Assembly: GCA_963729115.1 (NCBI GenBank)
Contig: CAVSMR010000011.1
Location: forward strand, 124,001 to 188,000
Source of the DNA: Actinophytocola sp963729115
GTDB taxonomy: Bacteria > Actinomycetota > Actinomycetes > Mycobacteriales > Pseudonocardiaceae
Reading direction: 5' to 3'
Length of the DNA: 64,000 bases
The first letter of the stretch is position 1; each line of letters starts with the position of its first letter. This document shows, in pieces, positions 1 through 8,098 of this stretch. The translations under genes and the position numbers were made by a program. The notes under the pieces were generated by a model. That model made no database searches. It was given only the letters and a program-made list of their open reading frames with translations, and was not told where the DNA came from.

Positions 1-447
1 GAGCGCCACCTCGCCCACGACCGACAACGCGAGCAGCGCCGGGACCCTCGCCCGCGTACACGCGGCGGCGAGCCCGACGACCTCCTCGGCGGTCAGCAGG
101 TCCAGCAGCGCGGATCCGGTGACGAGCGACGTGCCGACCAGGTCCGCGCTGCCCAGCAGGGTCAGGTCGCGCTCGTCGATGACCACGGTGGCCGGGGCGG
201 GCAGGCTCGCGGCCGCGCGCGCGAGGAGGGCGGGGTCGCGGTCGGTGAGGATCCAGTGCTGGGGAGCGGGCAGCCGGCCGGTCAGCCACCGGCCCATGGA
301 ACCGGTGCCGCAGCCGAGGTCGCGGATCACGAGCTCGCCCTGGGGCAGGTAGGCCCGCAACGGCTCCAGCAGCTCGGCGGACCGTGCGGCGGCGTCCGCG
401 TTCTCACGCAGCGCTAACCACTCCGGTGCGAACTGGGTGCTGGTCAC
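1..447 (-). CDS. Class I SAM-dependent methyltransferase, 3' end outside window
   Basis: The first 149 codons of a leftward gene are present and the rest lies beyond base 1. The start is GTG (bases 447-445). Residues about 38-50 read LVIRDLGCGTGSMG, the glycine-rich motif I that binds S-adenosylmethionine in Rossmann-fold methyltransferases. An acidic strand end (ILTDRD) follows about 25 residues later, as expected for the residue that holds the ribose. The substrate cannot be told from this fragment. It is divergent from the CDP-alcohol phosphatidyltransferase gene at 644. Confidence 0.8.
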   Translation of the reverse strand, partial: MTSTQFAPEWLALRENADAAARSAELLEPLRAYLPQGELVIRDLGCGTGSMGRWLTGRLPAPQHWILTDRDPALLARAAASLPAPATVVIDERDLTLLGSADLVGTSLVTGSALLDLLTAEEVVGLAAACTRARVPALLALSVVGEVAL

Positions 448-554
448 CGACACGCGGCCTCCCTCGACTCGATCATTCGACTGCCTCACCCAGTAACACG
501 CGGTCCGGGCCGCGAAAGTTCACCGAACCAGCACTTCAGGGGCGATCCGCGCTG

Positions 555-583
555 TTCAGCCTGGGCAATGTGGCCCCTGATAG
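555..583 (+). promoter_or_regulatory. Weak candidate promoter for the 644 gene
   Basis: TTCAGC (555-560) and TGATAG (578-583) are separated by 17 bases. The resemblance to a sigma-70 type promoter is only partial. The rest of the 196-base gap between the divergent genes shows no clear repeat. Confidence 0.25.
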
Positions 584-643
584 AACCATCCGGAGGCAGC
601 GGACGTATTCACGACAGCATCCCAGACCGATGGAGGAAGAAGC

Positions 644-3052
644 GTGGCCGTGTTGACAGCATCTCCGGTGCGAGCCCTGATCGCCGGAGCAGCCGCGCAG
701 CTGGCGCTGTTCGCCGCGCTGGCCATGGTGACCGGTCTCGGTCCCTCCGGCTGGCTGACCGGTCTCGCCTACCTCGTGATCGGCTGCGCGGCGATCACCA
801 CGGGGCTGCGCCGCTACGGCGTCACGTCGTTCGGTCCGGCCGACGTGGTCACGCTCACCCGGGCGATCCTCATCGGCGGGGTCACGGCCCTCATCGCCGA
901 CATCCCCGAGCCGGTCCCGGTCACGACGATGGTCGTGCTGGCCGCGGTCGCGCTGTCGCTGGACGCGGTCGACGGCCAGGTCGCGCGGCGCACCGGCACG
1001 GTCTCACCGTTCGGCGCGCGGTTCGACATGGAGACCGACGCGTTCCTCATCCTGGTGCTGAGCGCGTACCTCGCCACCGAGTTCGGCGCGTGGGTGCTGG
1101 CGATCGGCATCATGCGGTACGCGTTCGTCGTGGCCGGCCGGCTGCTGCGCTGGATGCGCGCGGACCTGCCGCACAGCGTGGTCCGCAAGACGATCGCCGC
1201 CACGCAGGGCATCATCCTCGCGGTCGCCGCCTCCGGCCTGCTGCCCGAGACCGGCACCGTGCTCGTCCTCGGCCTCGCGCTCGCCGCGCTGGTGTGGTCG
1301 TTCGGCTTCGACGTCGTGTGGCTGTACCGCAACCGCGCCGCCGCGCCCGAGGAGACCCCCGAGACCACAACGGACGCTCCGGTCCGCTCGACCCGCCGCC
1401 GCGTGCTGGCCGGCGTGGGCACCGGGCTCGCCGTCGTGCTCGTCCTGTTCGCGCTGACCGCGCCCAACCGCCTCAGCCACTTCACCCCGGCCGCGTTCGC
1501 CCGGATCCCGATCGAGGCGCTCATCATCGTCGCGCTCGCGCTCGTGCTGCCGACCGTCGTGCGGCGCGTGGCCGGGATCGTCGTCGGCCTCGCGCTGGGC
1601 CTGCTGCTGATCGTCAAGCTCACCGACATCGGCTTCAACGAGGTGCTGGCCCGGCCGTTCGACCTGGTGTTCGACTGGAGCTTCCTCGGCCCGGGCGTCG
1701 ACTACCTCGGCGACTCGATCGGCGAGTTCGGCGCGACCCTCGCGGTGATCGGCGTGTGCCTGCTCATCGTCGGCCTGCTGGTGCTCATGACCGTCGCGGT
1801 GCTGCGGCTGAGCCGTCTGCTGGTGTCGCGGCGCCCGACGGTGACCCGCAACGTCGCGGTGCTCGGCGTGGCGTGGCTCGTGTGCGCGGTGCTGGGGGTG
1901 CAGTTCACCCAGGGCACGCCGGTCGCCTCGCGGGCCGCGTCGGACACCGTGTTCGACGAGGTGAAGCGGGTGCACGCCGGGCTGCTCGACCCGGAGCAGT
2001 TCGCCAAGCAGGCGTCGGTCGACCCGTTCCGCTACACCCCCGGCGACCAGCTGCTGACCGGCCTGCGCGGCAAGGACGTCCTGCTCAACTTCATCGAGAG
2101 CTACGGCCGCGTCGCGATCGAGGACCCGCTGATCGCGCCGGGCGTCGACGCGAAGCTGGACGCCGGCACCGCGAAGCTCAAGGCGGCCGGGTACCAGTCC
2201 CGCAGCGGCTTCCTGGCCTCGTCCACGTTCGGCGGCGGCAGCTGGCTCGCGCACGCCTCGATGCAGTCCGGCCTGTGGATCAACAACCAGCAGCGGTACG
2301 ACGCCCTGACCGCCGGCAACCGGATGTCGCTCACCAAGGCGTTCAAGCGCGCGGGCTGGGACACGTTCGGTGCCTCGCCGCAGATCAACCGGGACTGGCC
2401 CGAAGGCGAGTACTTCGGCTACGACAACATGTACACCTGGAACAACCTGAAGTACAAAGGCCCGACGTTCGCGTACTCCAAGATGCCCGACCAGTACCTG
2501 CTGCAACACCTGCAGGACGCCGAGCGCGCGAAGCCGAACCGCAAGCCGGTGATGGGCGAGATCGACCTGACCTCCAGCCACACGCCGTGGGCGCCGCTGC
2601 CGACGATGATCGACTGGAAGGACGTCGGGGACGGCACGGTCTACGGCCCGCAGCACGAGCACGGCACGCGGGGCAAGGACATCTGGCCCGACGTCACCAA
2701 GGTCAAGAAGGCCTTCGGCCAGTCGATCGAGTACGTCATCGACGCGCTCGTGTCGTACGTGCAGACCTACGGGGACAAGAACCTCGTGCTGATCTTCCTC
2801 GGCGACCACCAGCCCGCGCCGATCGTGAGCGGCGAGGACGCCACCCACGACGTGCCGATCACCATCATCGCCAAGGACCCGGCCGTGATCCAGCGGATCA
2901 CGAAGTGGGGCTGGCAGGAGGGGCTCAACCCCGCGCCGAACGCTCCCGTGTGGAAGATGAGCAAGTTCCGCGACCGCTTCCTGACCGCGTTCGGGCCGGG
3001 CAAGTCCGGCCAGCCACTCGCCGCCCGCGGTGACGCCCGCCGCCCACGGTGA
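644..3052 (+). CDS. CDP-alcohol phosphatidyltransferase fused to sulfatase-type domain
   Basis: This is a membrane protein of 802 aa. Residues about 40-210 form a CDP-alcohol phosphatidyltransferase domain with the full signature D107-x2-D110-G-x2-A-R-x8-G-x3-D128-x3-D132, which binds the CDP-linked lipid and metal. Several hydrophobic segments follow (about 250-430). Residues about 470-790 resemble the alkaline-phosphatase/sulfatase fold of LtaS-type phosphoglycerol transferases, including FLGDHQP near residue 720. The family knowledge is that the first domain makes phospholipids and the second moves or cleaves phospho-head groups outside the cell; having both in one chain suggests synthesis and use of an envelope phospholipid, which is inference. 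The GTG start has GGAGGAAG (632-639) five bases upstream. Confidence 0.8.
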   Translation: MAVLTASPVRALIAGAAAQLALFAALAMVTGLGPSGWLTGLAYLVIGCAAITTGLRRYGVTSFGPADVVTLTRAILIGGVTALIADIPEPVPVTTMVVLAAVALSLDAVDGQVARRTGTVSPFGARFDMETDAFLILVLSAYLATEFGAWVLAIGIMRYAFVVAGRLLRWMRADLPHSVVRKTIAATQGIILAVAASGLLPETGTVLVLGLALAALVWSFGFDVVWLYRNRAAAPEETPETTTDAPVRSTRRRVLAGVGTGLAVVLVLFALTAPNRLSHFTPAAFARIPIEALIIVALALVLPTVVRRVAGIVVGLALGLLLIVKLTDIGFNEVLARPFDLVFDWSFLGPGVDYLGDSIGEFGATLAVIGVCLLIVGLLVLMTVAVLRLSRLLVSRRPTVTRNVAVLGVAWLVCAVLGVQFTQGTPVASRAASDTVFDEVKRVHAGLLDPEQFAKQASVDPFRYTPGDQLLTGLRGKDVLLNFIESYGRVAIEDPLIAPGVDAKLDAGTAKLKAAGYQSRSGFLASSTFGGGSWLAHASMQSGLWINNQQRYDALTAGNRMSLTKAFKRAGWDTFGASPQINRDWPEGEYFGYDNMYTWNNLKYKGPTFAYSKMPDQYLLQHLQDAERAKPNRKPVMGEIDLTSSHTPWAPLPTMIDWKDVGDGTVYGPQHEHGTRGKDIWPDVTKVKKAFGQSIEYVIDALVSYVQTYGDKNLVLIFLGDHQPAPIVSGEDATHDVPITIIAKDPAVIQRITKWGWQEGLNPAPNAPVWKMSKFRDRFLTAFGPGKSGQPLAARGDARRPR

Positions 3053-3092
3053 CGCCTGCCGCTCCGCGGTGACGCCCGCCGCCCCGCGGTGA
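3027..3092 (+). repeat. Tandem 19-20 bp repeats spanning a stop codon
   Basis: About three and a half copies of a unit like CGCGGTGACGCCCGCCGCC occur, with GGTGA at 3029, 3048, 3068 and 3088. The TGA inside the second copy is the stop codon of the phosphatidyltransferase-sulfatase gene. The first spacing is 19 and the next two are 20, so a one-base change in the first unit would alter the C-terminus. Confidence 0.8.
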
Positions 3093-3143
3093 TCGGTCGG
3101 GTACGCCCCGTCGATCCCCCTGGCCGCCGGCGCGCCGGGTTCC

Positions 3144-3149
3144 TACCGT
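3144..3149 (+). promoter_or_regulatory. -10 box for a leaderless glycosyltransferase transcript
   Basis: TACCGT lies exactly seven bases before the GTG at 3157, and there is no Shine-Dalgarno sequence between them. This is the usual spacing for leaderless actinobacterial genes, with the transcript starting at the start codon. Confidence 0.45.
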
Positions 3150-3156
3150 TGGTCGG

Positions 3157-4248
3157 GTGCGCATCCTGGTGACGTCGACGTCCGGTGCCGGGCACTACGG
3201 CCCGCTCGCGCCGTTCGTCCGGTCCTTCCGGCGCTGCGGCCACGAGGTGCTGGTCGCCGGCCCGGCCTCGCTCGGCCCATCCGTCCGGGACGCCGGGTTC
3301 TGGCCCGTGGCCGATCCGCCGGCGCAGGAGATGGCGGCGGTGTACGCGCGGCTGCCGGGCCTGTCGCACGACGAGGCCAACCGGGTGGTCATCGGCGACG
3401 TGTTCGCCCGGCTCGACGCCACCGCCGCGCTACCCCGCCTGCGGGAGGCGGTCGCGACGTGGCGGCCGGATGTCGTCGTGCACGAGTCGGCGGAGTTCGC
3501 GGGCCCGATCGCGGCCGAGCTGAGCGGCGTGCCGTCCGCCCGGGTCGGGATCGGCCTCGAGGCCATGGAGCGGCTCATGTGGGAGGTGGCGGAGCCCTCG
3601 CTGCCGGGTTTCTACGACGTGGCGGCGGAGCCGTTCCTGACGTTGTTCCCCGCCTCGCTCGAGGACCCGTCGGTGACCGGCTTCGCCCGTACCGCCCGGT
3701 TCCGCGACCCGTCGTGGGCACCGTCCAGGGCGGACGGTCCGCTGGTGTACGTGACGTTCGGCAGCGTCGCCGGCGGCCTGCCGATGGCTGCCGGGGTCTA
3801 CGCGGCCGCGCTGGCGGCGGTGGCCGACCTGGACATGCCGGTGCTGCTGTCGGTGGGGCGCGACGCGGACCCGGCGTCGTTCGGCCCGGTGCCGGCGCAC
3901 GTACGGATCGAGCAGTGGGTGGACCAGCCGGCGGTGCTGGCGTCAGCGTCGGCGGTCGTGTGCCACGGCGGCGGCGGATCGACGCTCGGTGCGCTGGCGG
4001 CCGGGGTGCCGCTGGTGGTGGTCCCGCTGTTCGCGGAGGACCAGTACATCAACGCACGCCGGATCGCCGCGGTGGGCGCCGGCGTGGTCGCGGCGCCCGA
4101 TGGCATCCGCCCGGCCCTGGACACGGTCCTGACCGAGCCGGCGTACCGCGTCACCGCCGCCGGTCTCGCGGCCGAGCTCGCCACCCAGCCGTCGACCGAC
4201 ACCGCCGCCGCGGCACTGGCCGGCTACTGGTCCGGAGTGGACAGATAG
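3157..4248 (+). CDS. UDP-glycosyltransferase-like (GT1, macrolide type) glycosyltransferase
   Basis: The protein has 363 aa and the two-domain GT-B layout. The N-terminus MRILVTSTSGAGHYGPLAPF is typical of the acceptor-binding half. The C-terminal half carries VVCHGGGGSTLGALAAGVP (about 266-286), the HGG-type nucleotide-sugar binding motif of family GT1, followed by a PLFAEDQ loop that contacts the sugar. It is slightly shorter than the 390-420 aa usual for antibiotic glycosyltransferases. It would move a sugar from an NDP donor onto a small molecule in the cytosol. The acceptor is unknown and no biosynthetic cluster surrounds it. It is tail to tail with the next gene, overlapping by 25 bases. 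Confidence 0.85.
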   Translation: MRILVTSTSGAGHYGPLAPFVRSFRRCGHEVLVAGPASLGPSVRDAGFWPVADPPAQEMAAVYARLPGLSHDEANRVVIGDVFARLDATAALPRLREAVATWRPDVVVHESAEFAGPIAAELSGVPSARVGIGLEAMERLMWEVAEPSLPGFYDVAAEPFLTLFPASLEDPSVTGFARTARFRDPSWAPSRADGPLVYVTFGSVAGGLPMAAGVYAAALAAVADLDMPVLLSVGRDADPASFGPVPAHVRIEQWVDQPAVLASASAVVCHGGGGSTLGALAAGVPLVVVPLFAEDQYINARRIAAVGAGVVAAPDGIRPALDTVLTEPAYRVTAAGLAAELATQPSTDTAAAALAGYWSGVDR

Positions 4249-7100
4249 GTCCGGTCGTGCTCCCGCTGGAGCGGGATGGCCGCGGGCTCGGCCTCCCCCG
4301 GCAGCGGCTGCAGCAGCGGACCGGCACCGTCCAGCACCTCGCGCGCGGCCGACACCTGACCGGCGATGCGCTCGTGGAGCTCCCGTAGCCGCCCGATCTC
4401 GTGCCGGGCGTCGGTGACCCGCCGCTCGGCCTCCTCGGTGGCGTCCCGCACGAGCCGCCCGGCCTCCTCGGTGGCGTCCCGCACCAGCCGCTCGGCCTTC
4501 GCGGTCGCGTCGCGGAGCCGGTGGTCGCTGCGCTCGGCCGCCTCGGTGGTCACGCAGTCGGCCGCCGCCTTCGCCTCGCGGCGCTGCCGGTCACTCTGCT
4601 CGGTCGCCGCGGCCAGCAGCCGGTCGGCCTCCACCTGCGCTTCGCGGCGTTGGCGGTCGCTCTGCTCGCTCGCCTCGGCCACCAGGTGGTTGGCTTCCGA
4701 CTGCGCTTCGCGGCGTTGCCGGTCGACGTGCTCGGTCACCTCGGCCATCAGGCGGTCGGCTTCCGACTGCTGGCGGTCGCTCTGCTCGGTTGCCTCGGAC
4801 ATCAGCCGGTCGGCCTCCGACTGCGCCTCGCGGCGCTGGCGGTCGACGTGCTCGGTCACCTCGGTCATCAGGCGGTCGGCTTCCGACTTCGCGTCCCGAT
4901 GCTGCCGGTCACGGTGCTCGGTTGCCTCGGCCACCAGGCGATTGGCTTCCGCCTGCGCATCGCGCAGGTGGCGGTCACTCTGTTCCGTCGCCTCGGACAT
5001 CAGCCGGTCGGCCTCCGCCTTCGCCTCGCGGCGCTGCCGGGCGCTGTCCTCGGTCGCCTCGGCCACCAGCCGGTCGGCCGCCACCTGCGCGTCGCGCAGT
5101 TGGCGGTCGCTCTGTTCCGTCGCCCGGGCGATCAGGCGGTCGGCCTCGGCGGTGGCGTTGCGCAGGCCGCGCTCGCTCTTCCTGGTGGCCTCGGTCACCA
5201 GGCGGTCGTGCTCGGCCATGGCGGTCGTGACGCGGCGCTGGCTCTCGGCGGTGCCGGCGGTCAGGAGGTCCTCCGCCTCGGCGGTTGCCGAGAGGACGAG
5301 CTGCTCGGCGGCGGAGTCGGCGAACGTGATGACCCGCTCGGCCTCCTGCCGGGCCGCCACCACCCGCCGCTCGCCGTCCGCCATCGCGGCGCCGATGACC
5401 CGCCCGCCCATCGCGGCGCTCGCCGTGGTGAGCCGGCCCGCCGTGCTGGCGGCGCTGTCGATCCGGCGCCCGGCCTCGGCGATGGCGCCGTCCACCCACT
5501 GGCCGGCCTCGCTCGCGGCGGTGCGCAGCAGCGTCCCGCCCATCGCGGCGGAGGCCGTGACCAGCCGGCCCGCCACGTGGTCGGCCCGCGCGAGCTGGTG
5601 CCGCGCCTCGGTGGACGCCGCGGCGATCGCGCTGCCGCACACCCCGGCCGACGCACGCACCAGCCGGCCGGACGCCTCGTTCGCGGCCGACACCCGCTCC
5701 CGCGCCTCGTTCGTCGCCTCGTCCACGCGGCGCCGCGCCTCGACGGTCGCCGCATCGACCCGGTGGTTCGCCGCGGCGGTCGACGTGGTGACCAGCTCCG
5801 CACTCAGCGCGGACGACACGTTCAGCAACCGGCTGGACGTCTCGTCGGCCCGGGCCACCCGCCGGCGTGCCTCGGCGGTGGCCGCCGTGACCGCGGCCCG
5901 GCTCACCACACCCGAGGCGAACAACAACCGCCCCGACGCCTCATTGGCGACATCCACCCGGCGGCCGGCCTCAGCGGTCGCCGCGGCGACCACCTCGCCA
6001 CCCAGCACAGCCGACGCACCCAGCAACCGACCAGACGCCTCACTCGCGACCGACATCCGCCGCCTGGCCTCGACGGTCGCCGCCGCGACCACCTCGCCAC
6101 CCAACACAGCCGACGCACCCAACAACCGACCAGACGCCTCATTCGCAGCCGCCACCCGACGGCCGGCCTCGGCCGTCGCCGCCCGGACCCGGCGCTCCGC
6201 CTCCGCGGTCGCGGAGTTCAGCGTCACCGTGCTCACCTCGCCGGCGGCGGCCATCAGCCGGCCCGCCGACGCCTTGGCCGCGCTCACCAGCCCGCAGCTC
6301 ACCCGGCCCGCCACCGAGACGAGCCGCTCCGCGGTGGCGTCCGCACGCTGGAGCCGGGCCGCCGACTCCGCCAGGGTCGACGTCACCACCTGGGCGCTCA
6401 GCGCCGCCGCCGACGCGACGAGGCGGCCCGCCGCCTCGTTCGCCGTGGCCCTGCGGTCGAGCTCGTACTCCCGCGCGGCGAGCTTCTGCTCCGCCACCTC
6501 CCGCATCGCCTTCGTGCGCCGGGCGGCCATCGCCACCTCGAAGTCCTGCTCCACCGTCTCGCGGCGGCGCCGCGCCCGGTGGTCCAGCTCCCGGCGCTGC
6601 CGCTCCGCCTCGGTGGTCATCACGGCCACCTCGACCCGCGTCTGCCGCAGGAGGGTCCCGTGCTCGTCCTCCATCTCGCGGCGGCGGGCGTCCAGCTCGG
6701 CGATCGACTTCTCGTACCGCACCCGCAGCCGCGTCGCCGCCTCCTCCGCGGTCGCCCAGCAGTGCTCGGCCGCGGCCCGGGCGCGGGCGGTGATCTCGGC
6801 GGCCTCGTCGTTGGCGAGCTCGATCATGCGGCTCATGCGGCCCTGCAACATGGCGGGGTCCAGCGGCGTGCGGCACACGTGGTCGAGCTGCTGCGCGAGC
6901 GCGACGTTGTCCGCCCGCAGCTGCTCGACCTGTCTTGCGAGGGCCTCGGCGAGTTGGACGTTCGCGTCCCGATCGGCTGCCAGGCTGCCCAGCTCTTCCT
7001 CGACGCTGCGCACGTACCTGCGTACCGGACCGCGCCGGTACCCGCGGAGCACCACGTCGAACCCGGTGCGTAGCGGAACCAGCTCCTCGCCGTCGCCCAT
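4224..7100 (-). CDS. DivIVA-like coiled-coil protein built of 11-residue repeats
   Basis: This is a very long, highly charged protein (958 aa from the ATG at 7100). The first 60 residues (FDVVLRGYRRGPVRRYVRS) look like the DivIVA membrane-tip domain, followed by heptad-type coiled coil to about 230. From about 240 to 930 the chain can be cut almost without gaps into 11-residue units. The first stretch is 33-residue blocks with hydrophobic middles (GRLLGASAVLGGEVVAA). Later come 22-residue blocks such as EADRLMSEATEQSDR. One late unit has lost four residues. Family knowledge: DivIVA and Scy-type proteins organise polar growth in actinomycetes. The ATG is preferred over GTG 7109 because AGGGAG lies 8-9 bases upstream of it. 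The exact role is inferred. Confidence 0.75.
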   Translation of the reverse strand: MGDGEELVPLRTGFDVVLRGYRRGPVRRYVRSVEEELGSLAADRDANVQLAEALARQVEQLRADNVALAQQLDHVCRTPLDPAMLQGRMSRMIELANDEAAEITARARAAAEHCWATAEEAATRLRVRYEKSIAELDARRREMEDEHGTLLRQTRVEVAVMTTEAERQRRELDHRARRRRETVEQDFEVAMAARRTKAMREVAEQKLAAREYELDRRATANEAAGRLVASAAALSAQVVTSTLAESAARLQRADATAERLVSVAGRVSCGLVSAAKASAGRLMAAAGEVSTVTLNSATAEAERRVRAATAEAGRRVAAANEASGRLLGASAVLGGEVVAAATVEARRRMSVASEASGRLLGASAVLGGEVVAAATAEAGRRVDVANEASGRLLFASGVVSRAAVTAATAEARRRVARADETSSRLLNVSSALSAELVTTSTAAANHRVDAATVEARRRVDEATNEARERVSAANEASGRLVRASAGVCGSAIAAASTEARHQLARADHVAGRLVTASAAMGGTLLRTAASEAGQWVDGAIAEAGRRIDSAASTAGRLTTASAAMGGRVIGAAMADGERRVVAARQEAERVITFADSAAEQLVLSATAEAEDLLTAGTAESQRRVTTAMAEHDRLVTEATRKSERGLRNATAEADRLIARATEQSDRQLRDAQVAADRLVAEATEDSARQRREAKAEADRLMSEATEQSDRHLRDAQAEANRLVAEATEHRDRQHRDAKSEADRLMTEVTEHVDRQRREAQSEADRLMSEATEQSDRQQSEADRLMAEVTEHVDRQRREAQSEANHLVAEASEQSDRQRREAQVEADRLLAAATEQSDRQRREAKAAADCVTTEAAERSDHRLRDATAKAERLVRDATEEAGRLVRDATEEAERRVTDARHEIGRLRELHERIAGQVSAAREVLDGAGPLLQPLPGEAEPAAIPLQREHDRTYLSTPDQ
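5980..6149 (-). repeat. Recent 99-bp duplication inside the coiled-coil gene
   Basis: Bases 5980-6050 and 6079-6149 are nearly identical at a 99-base offset, so the 33-residue block has been duplicated recently or homogenised. At protein level the block GRLLGASAVLGGEVVAAAT is present twice unchanged. Confidence 0.85.
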
Positions 7101-7117
7101 CGGCCTCACTCCCTTCG

Positions 7118-7134
7118 CAGTCCAATATGGACTG
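7118..7134. promoter_or_regulatory. Inverted repeat in the leader of the coiled-coil gene
   Basis: CAGTCCA and TGGACTG are perfect 7-base arms around ATA. The site lies just upstream of the ribosome binding site of the DivIVA-like gene, so it could be an operator or a small 5' hairpin. Confidence 0.4.
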
Positions 7135-7217
7135 TCAACACGGTCGTGGCCGGAAGACCCTGTACACCCACATATACCCCAACGAGGCGCACCGGTGAAG
7201 GGAAGTGATCATTTCGT

Positions 7218-7967
7218 TCAGATGCCGGGCAGTGCTCCCCCGTCCACAGGGATCATGGAACCGGTCAGGTAGGACGCCGCTGGCGACAGGACGAACGCCG
7301 CGACCCGGCCGAACTCCGCCGGCTCGCCGGTCCGGCCGAGCGGGATGGCGTCGAGCCGGGCCTGCCGGTCGTCCGAAGTAGACAGTGAGTCGAGATACGT
7401 CATGCGATCCGTCTGTATCCGGCCCGGCAGGAGCCCATTTACCCGGACGTTTCGTGCGCCGAGCTCCTTCGCGAGGGACTTCGCCACCATCGCGAGCCCG
7501 GGTCGCAGCCCGTTCGAGATGTCCAGCCCGCCGATCGGGACGAACACCGAGGTCGACAGCACGAAGGCGATCGACCCACCGTCGGGCAGCTCCGGCCCGA
7601 CCTCCCTCGCCAGCCGCACCGCCCCGAGGAAGACCGACTCGAACGAGTCCCGCCACTGCTCGTCGGACACCGAGAGCACCGGCCCGCCCGCCGGTCCACC
7701 CACGCTGACCAGCAGCCCGTCCACCCGCCCGTACCGCGACCGCGCCTCGGCGAGCAGCCGGCCGGGCAGCTCCGGGTCGGCGTTGTCCCCCACGACACCC
7801 GCCGCGCCGTCGCCGAGCGATGCCACGGCCGCGGCCACGCCGGCCTCGTCGCGACCGGTGAGGATGACCCGCGCCCCCTCGCCGACCAGCGCGGACGCGG
7901 TCGCGAAGCCGAGCCCGCGGCTCCCGCCGGTCACCAGGTACACCCGGTCCGAAAGATCCAGATCCAC
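7218..7967 (-). CDS. Short-chain dehydrogenase/reductase with atypical active site
   Basis: The protein has 249 aa, the normal SDR length. The cofactor motif TGGSRGLG is at residues 14-21 and the NADP-type structural signature RVNGLLPGRI near 190. The usual catalytic Tyr-x3-Lys is absent. The matching segment reads LDISNGLRPGLAMVAKSLAKE, the Ser-Asn-x2-Arg form seen in a known SDR branch related to 3-oxoacyl reductases. It may be a reductase using another proton relay or an inactive relative. The start is GTG with GGGAGC upstream. The substrate is unknown, and the gene stands alone between the LuxR gene terminator and the coiled-coil gene. Confidence 0.8.
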   Translation of the reverse strand: MDLDLSDRVYLVTGGSRGLGFATASALVGEGARVILTGRDEAGVAAAVASLGDGAAGVVGDNADPELPGRLLAEARSRYGRVDGLLVSVGGPAGGPVLSVSDEQWRDSFESVFLGAVRLAREVGPELPDGGSIAFVLSTSVFVPIGGLDISNGLRPGLAMVAKSLAKELGARNVRVNGLLPGRIQTDRMTYLDSLSTSDDRQARLDAIPLGRTGEPAEFGRVAAFVLSPAASYLTGSMIPVDGGALPGI

Positions 7968-8047
7968 TCGTTGCTCCCATGTCGGGCGGTGCGCCGGGCA
8001 CCGCGCTGGACCCCTCGGAGCACGATCTCACGGACGCGGACTGCCGC

Positions 8048-8084
8048 GAGCGGCTTGCCGGTGCCCGGTACCGGCAAGCCGCTC
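8048..8084 (-). terminator. Strong hairpin terminator after the LuxR-type gene
   Basis: GAGCGGCTTGCCGGT (8048-8062) pairs perfectly over 15 bases with 8070-8084 around a 7-base loop. It lies 14 bases beyond the stop codon of the leftward regulator gene. There is no U tract, as is common for actinobacterial terminators. Confidence 0.7.
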
Positions 8085-8098
8085 GCCCCCCAACAGGG

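Noticed and set aside
4560..5110. CRISPR-like regular repeats
   Set aside because: The 66-base period is the DNA image of 22-residue protein repeats. Units vary and there are no unique spacers.
4366..7272. Long rightward open frame of 968 codons opposite the coiled-coil gene
   Set aside because: Its product is an Arg/Ser/Ala low-complexity mirror of the hendecad repeats and has no ribosome binding site or domain. It is a GC-rich shadow frame.
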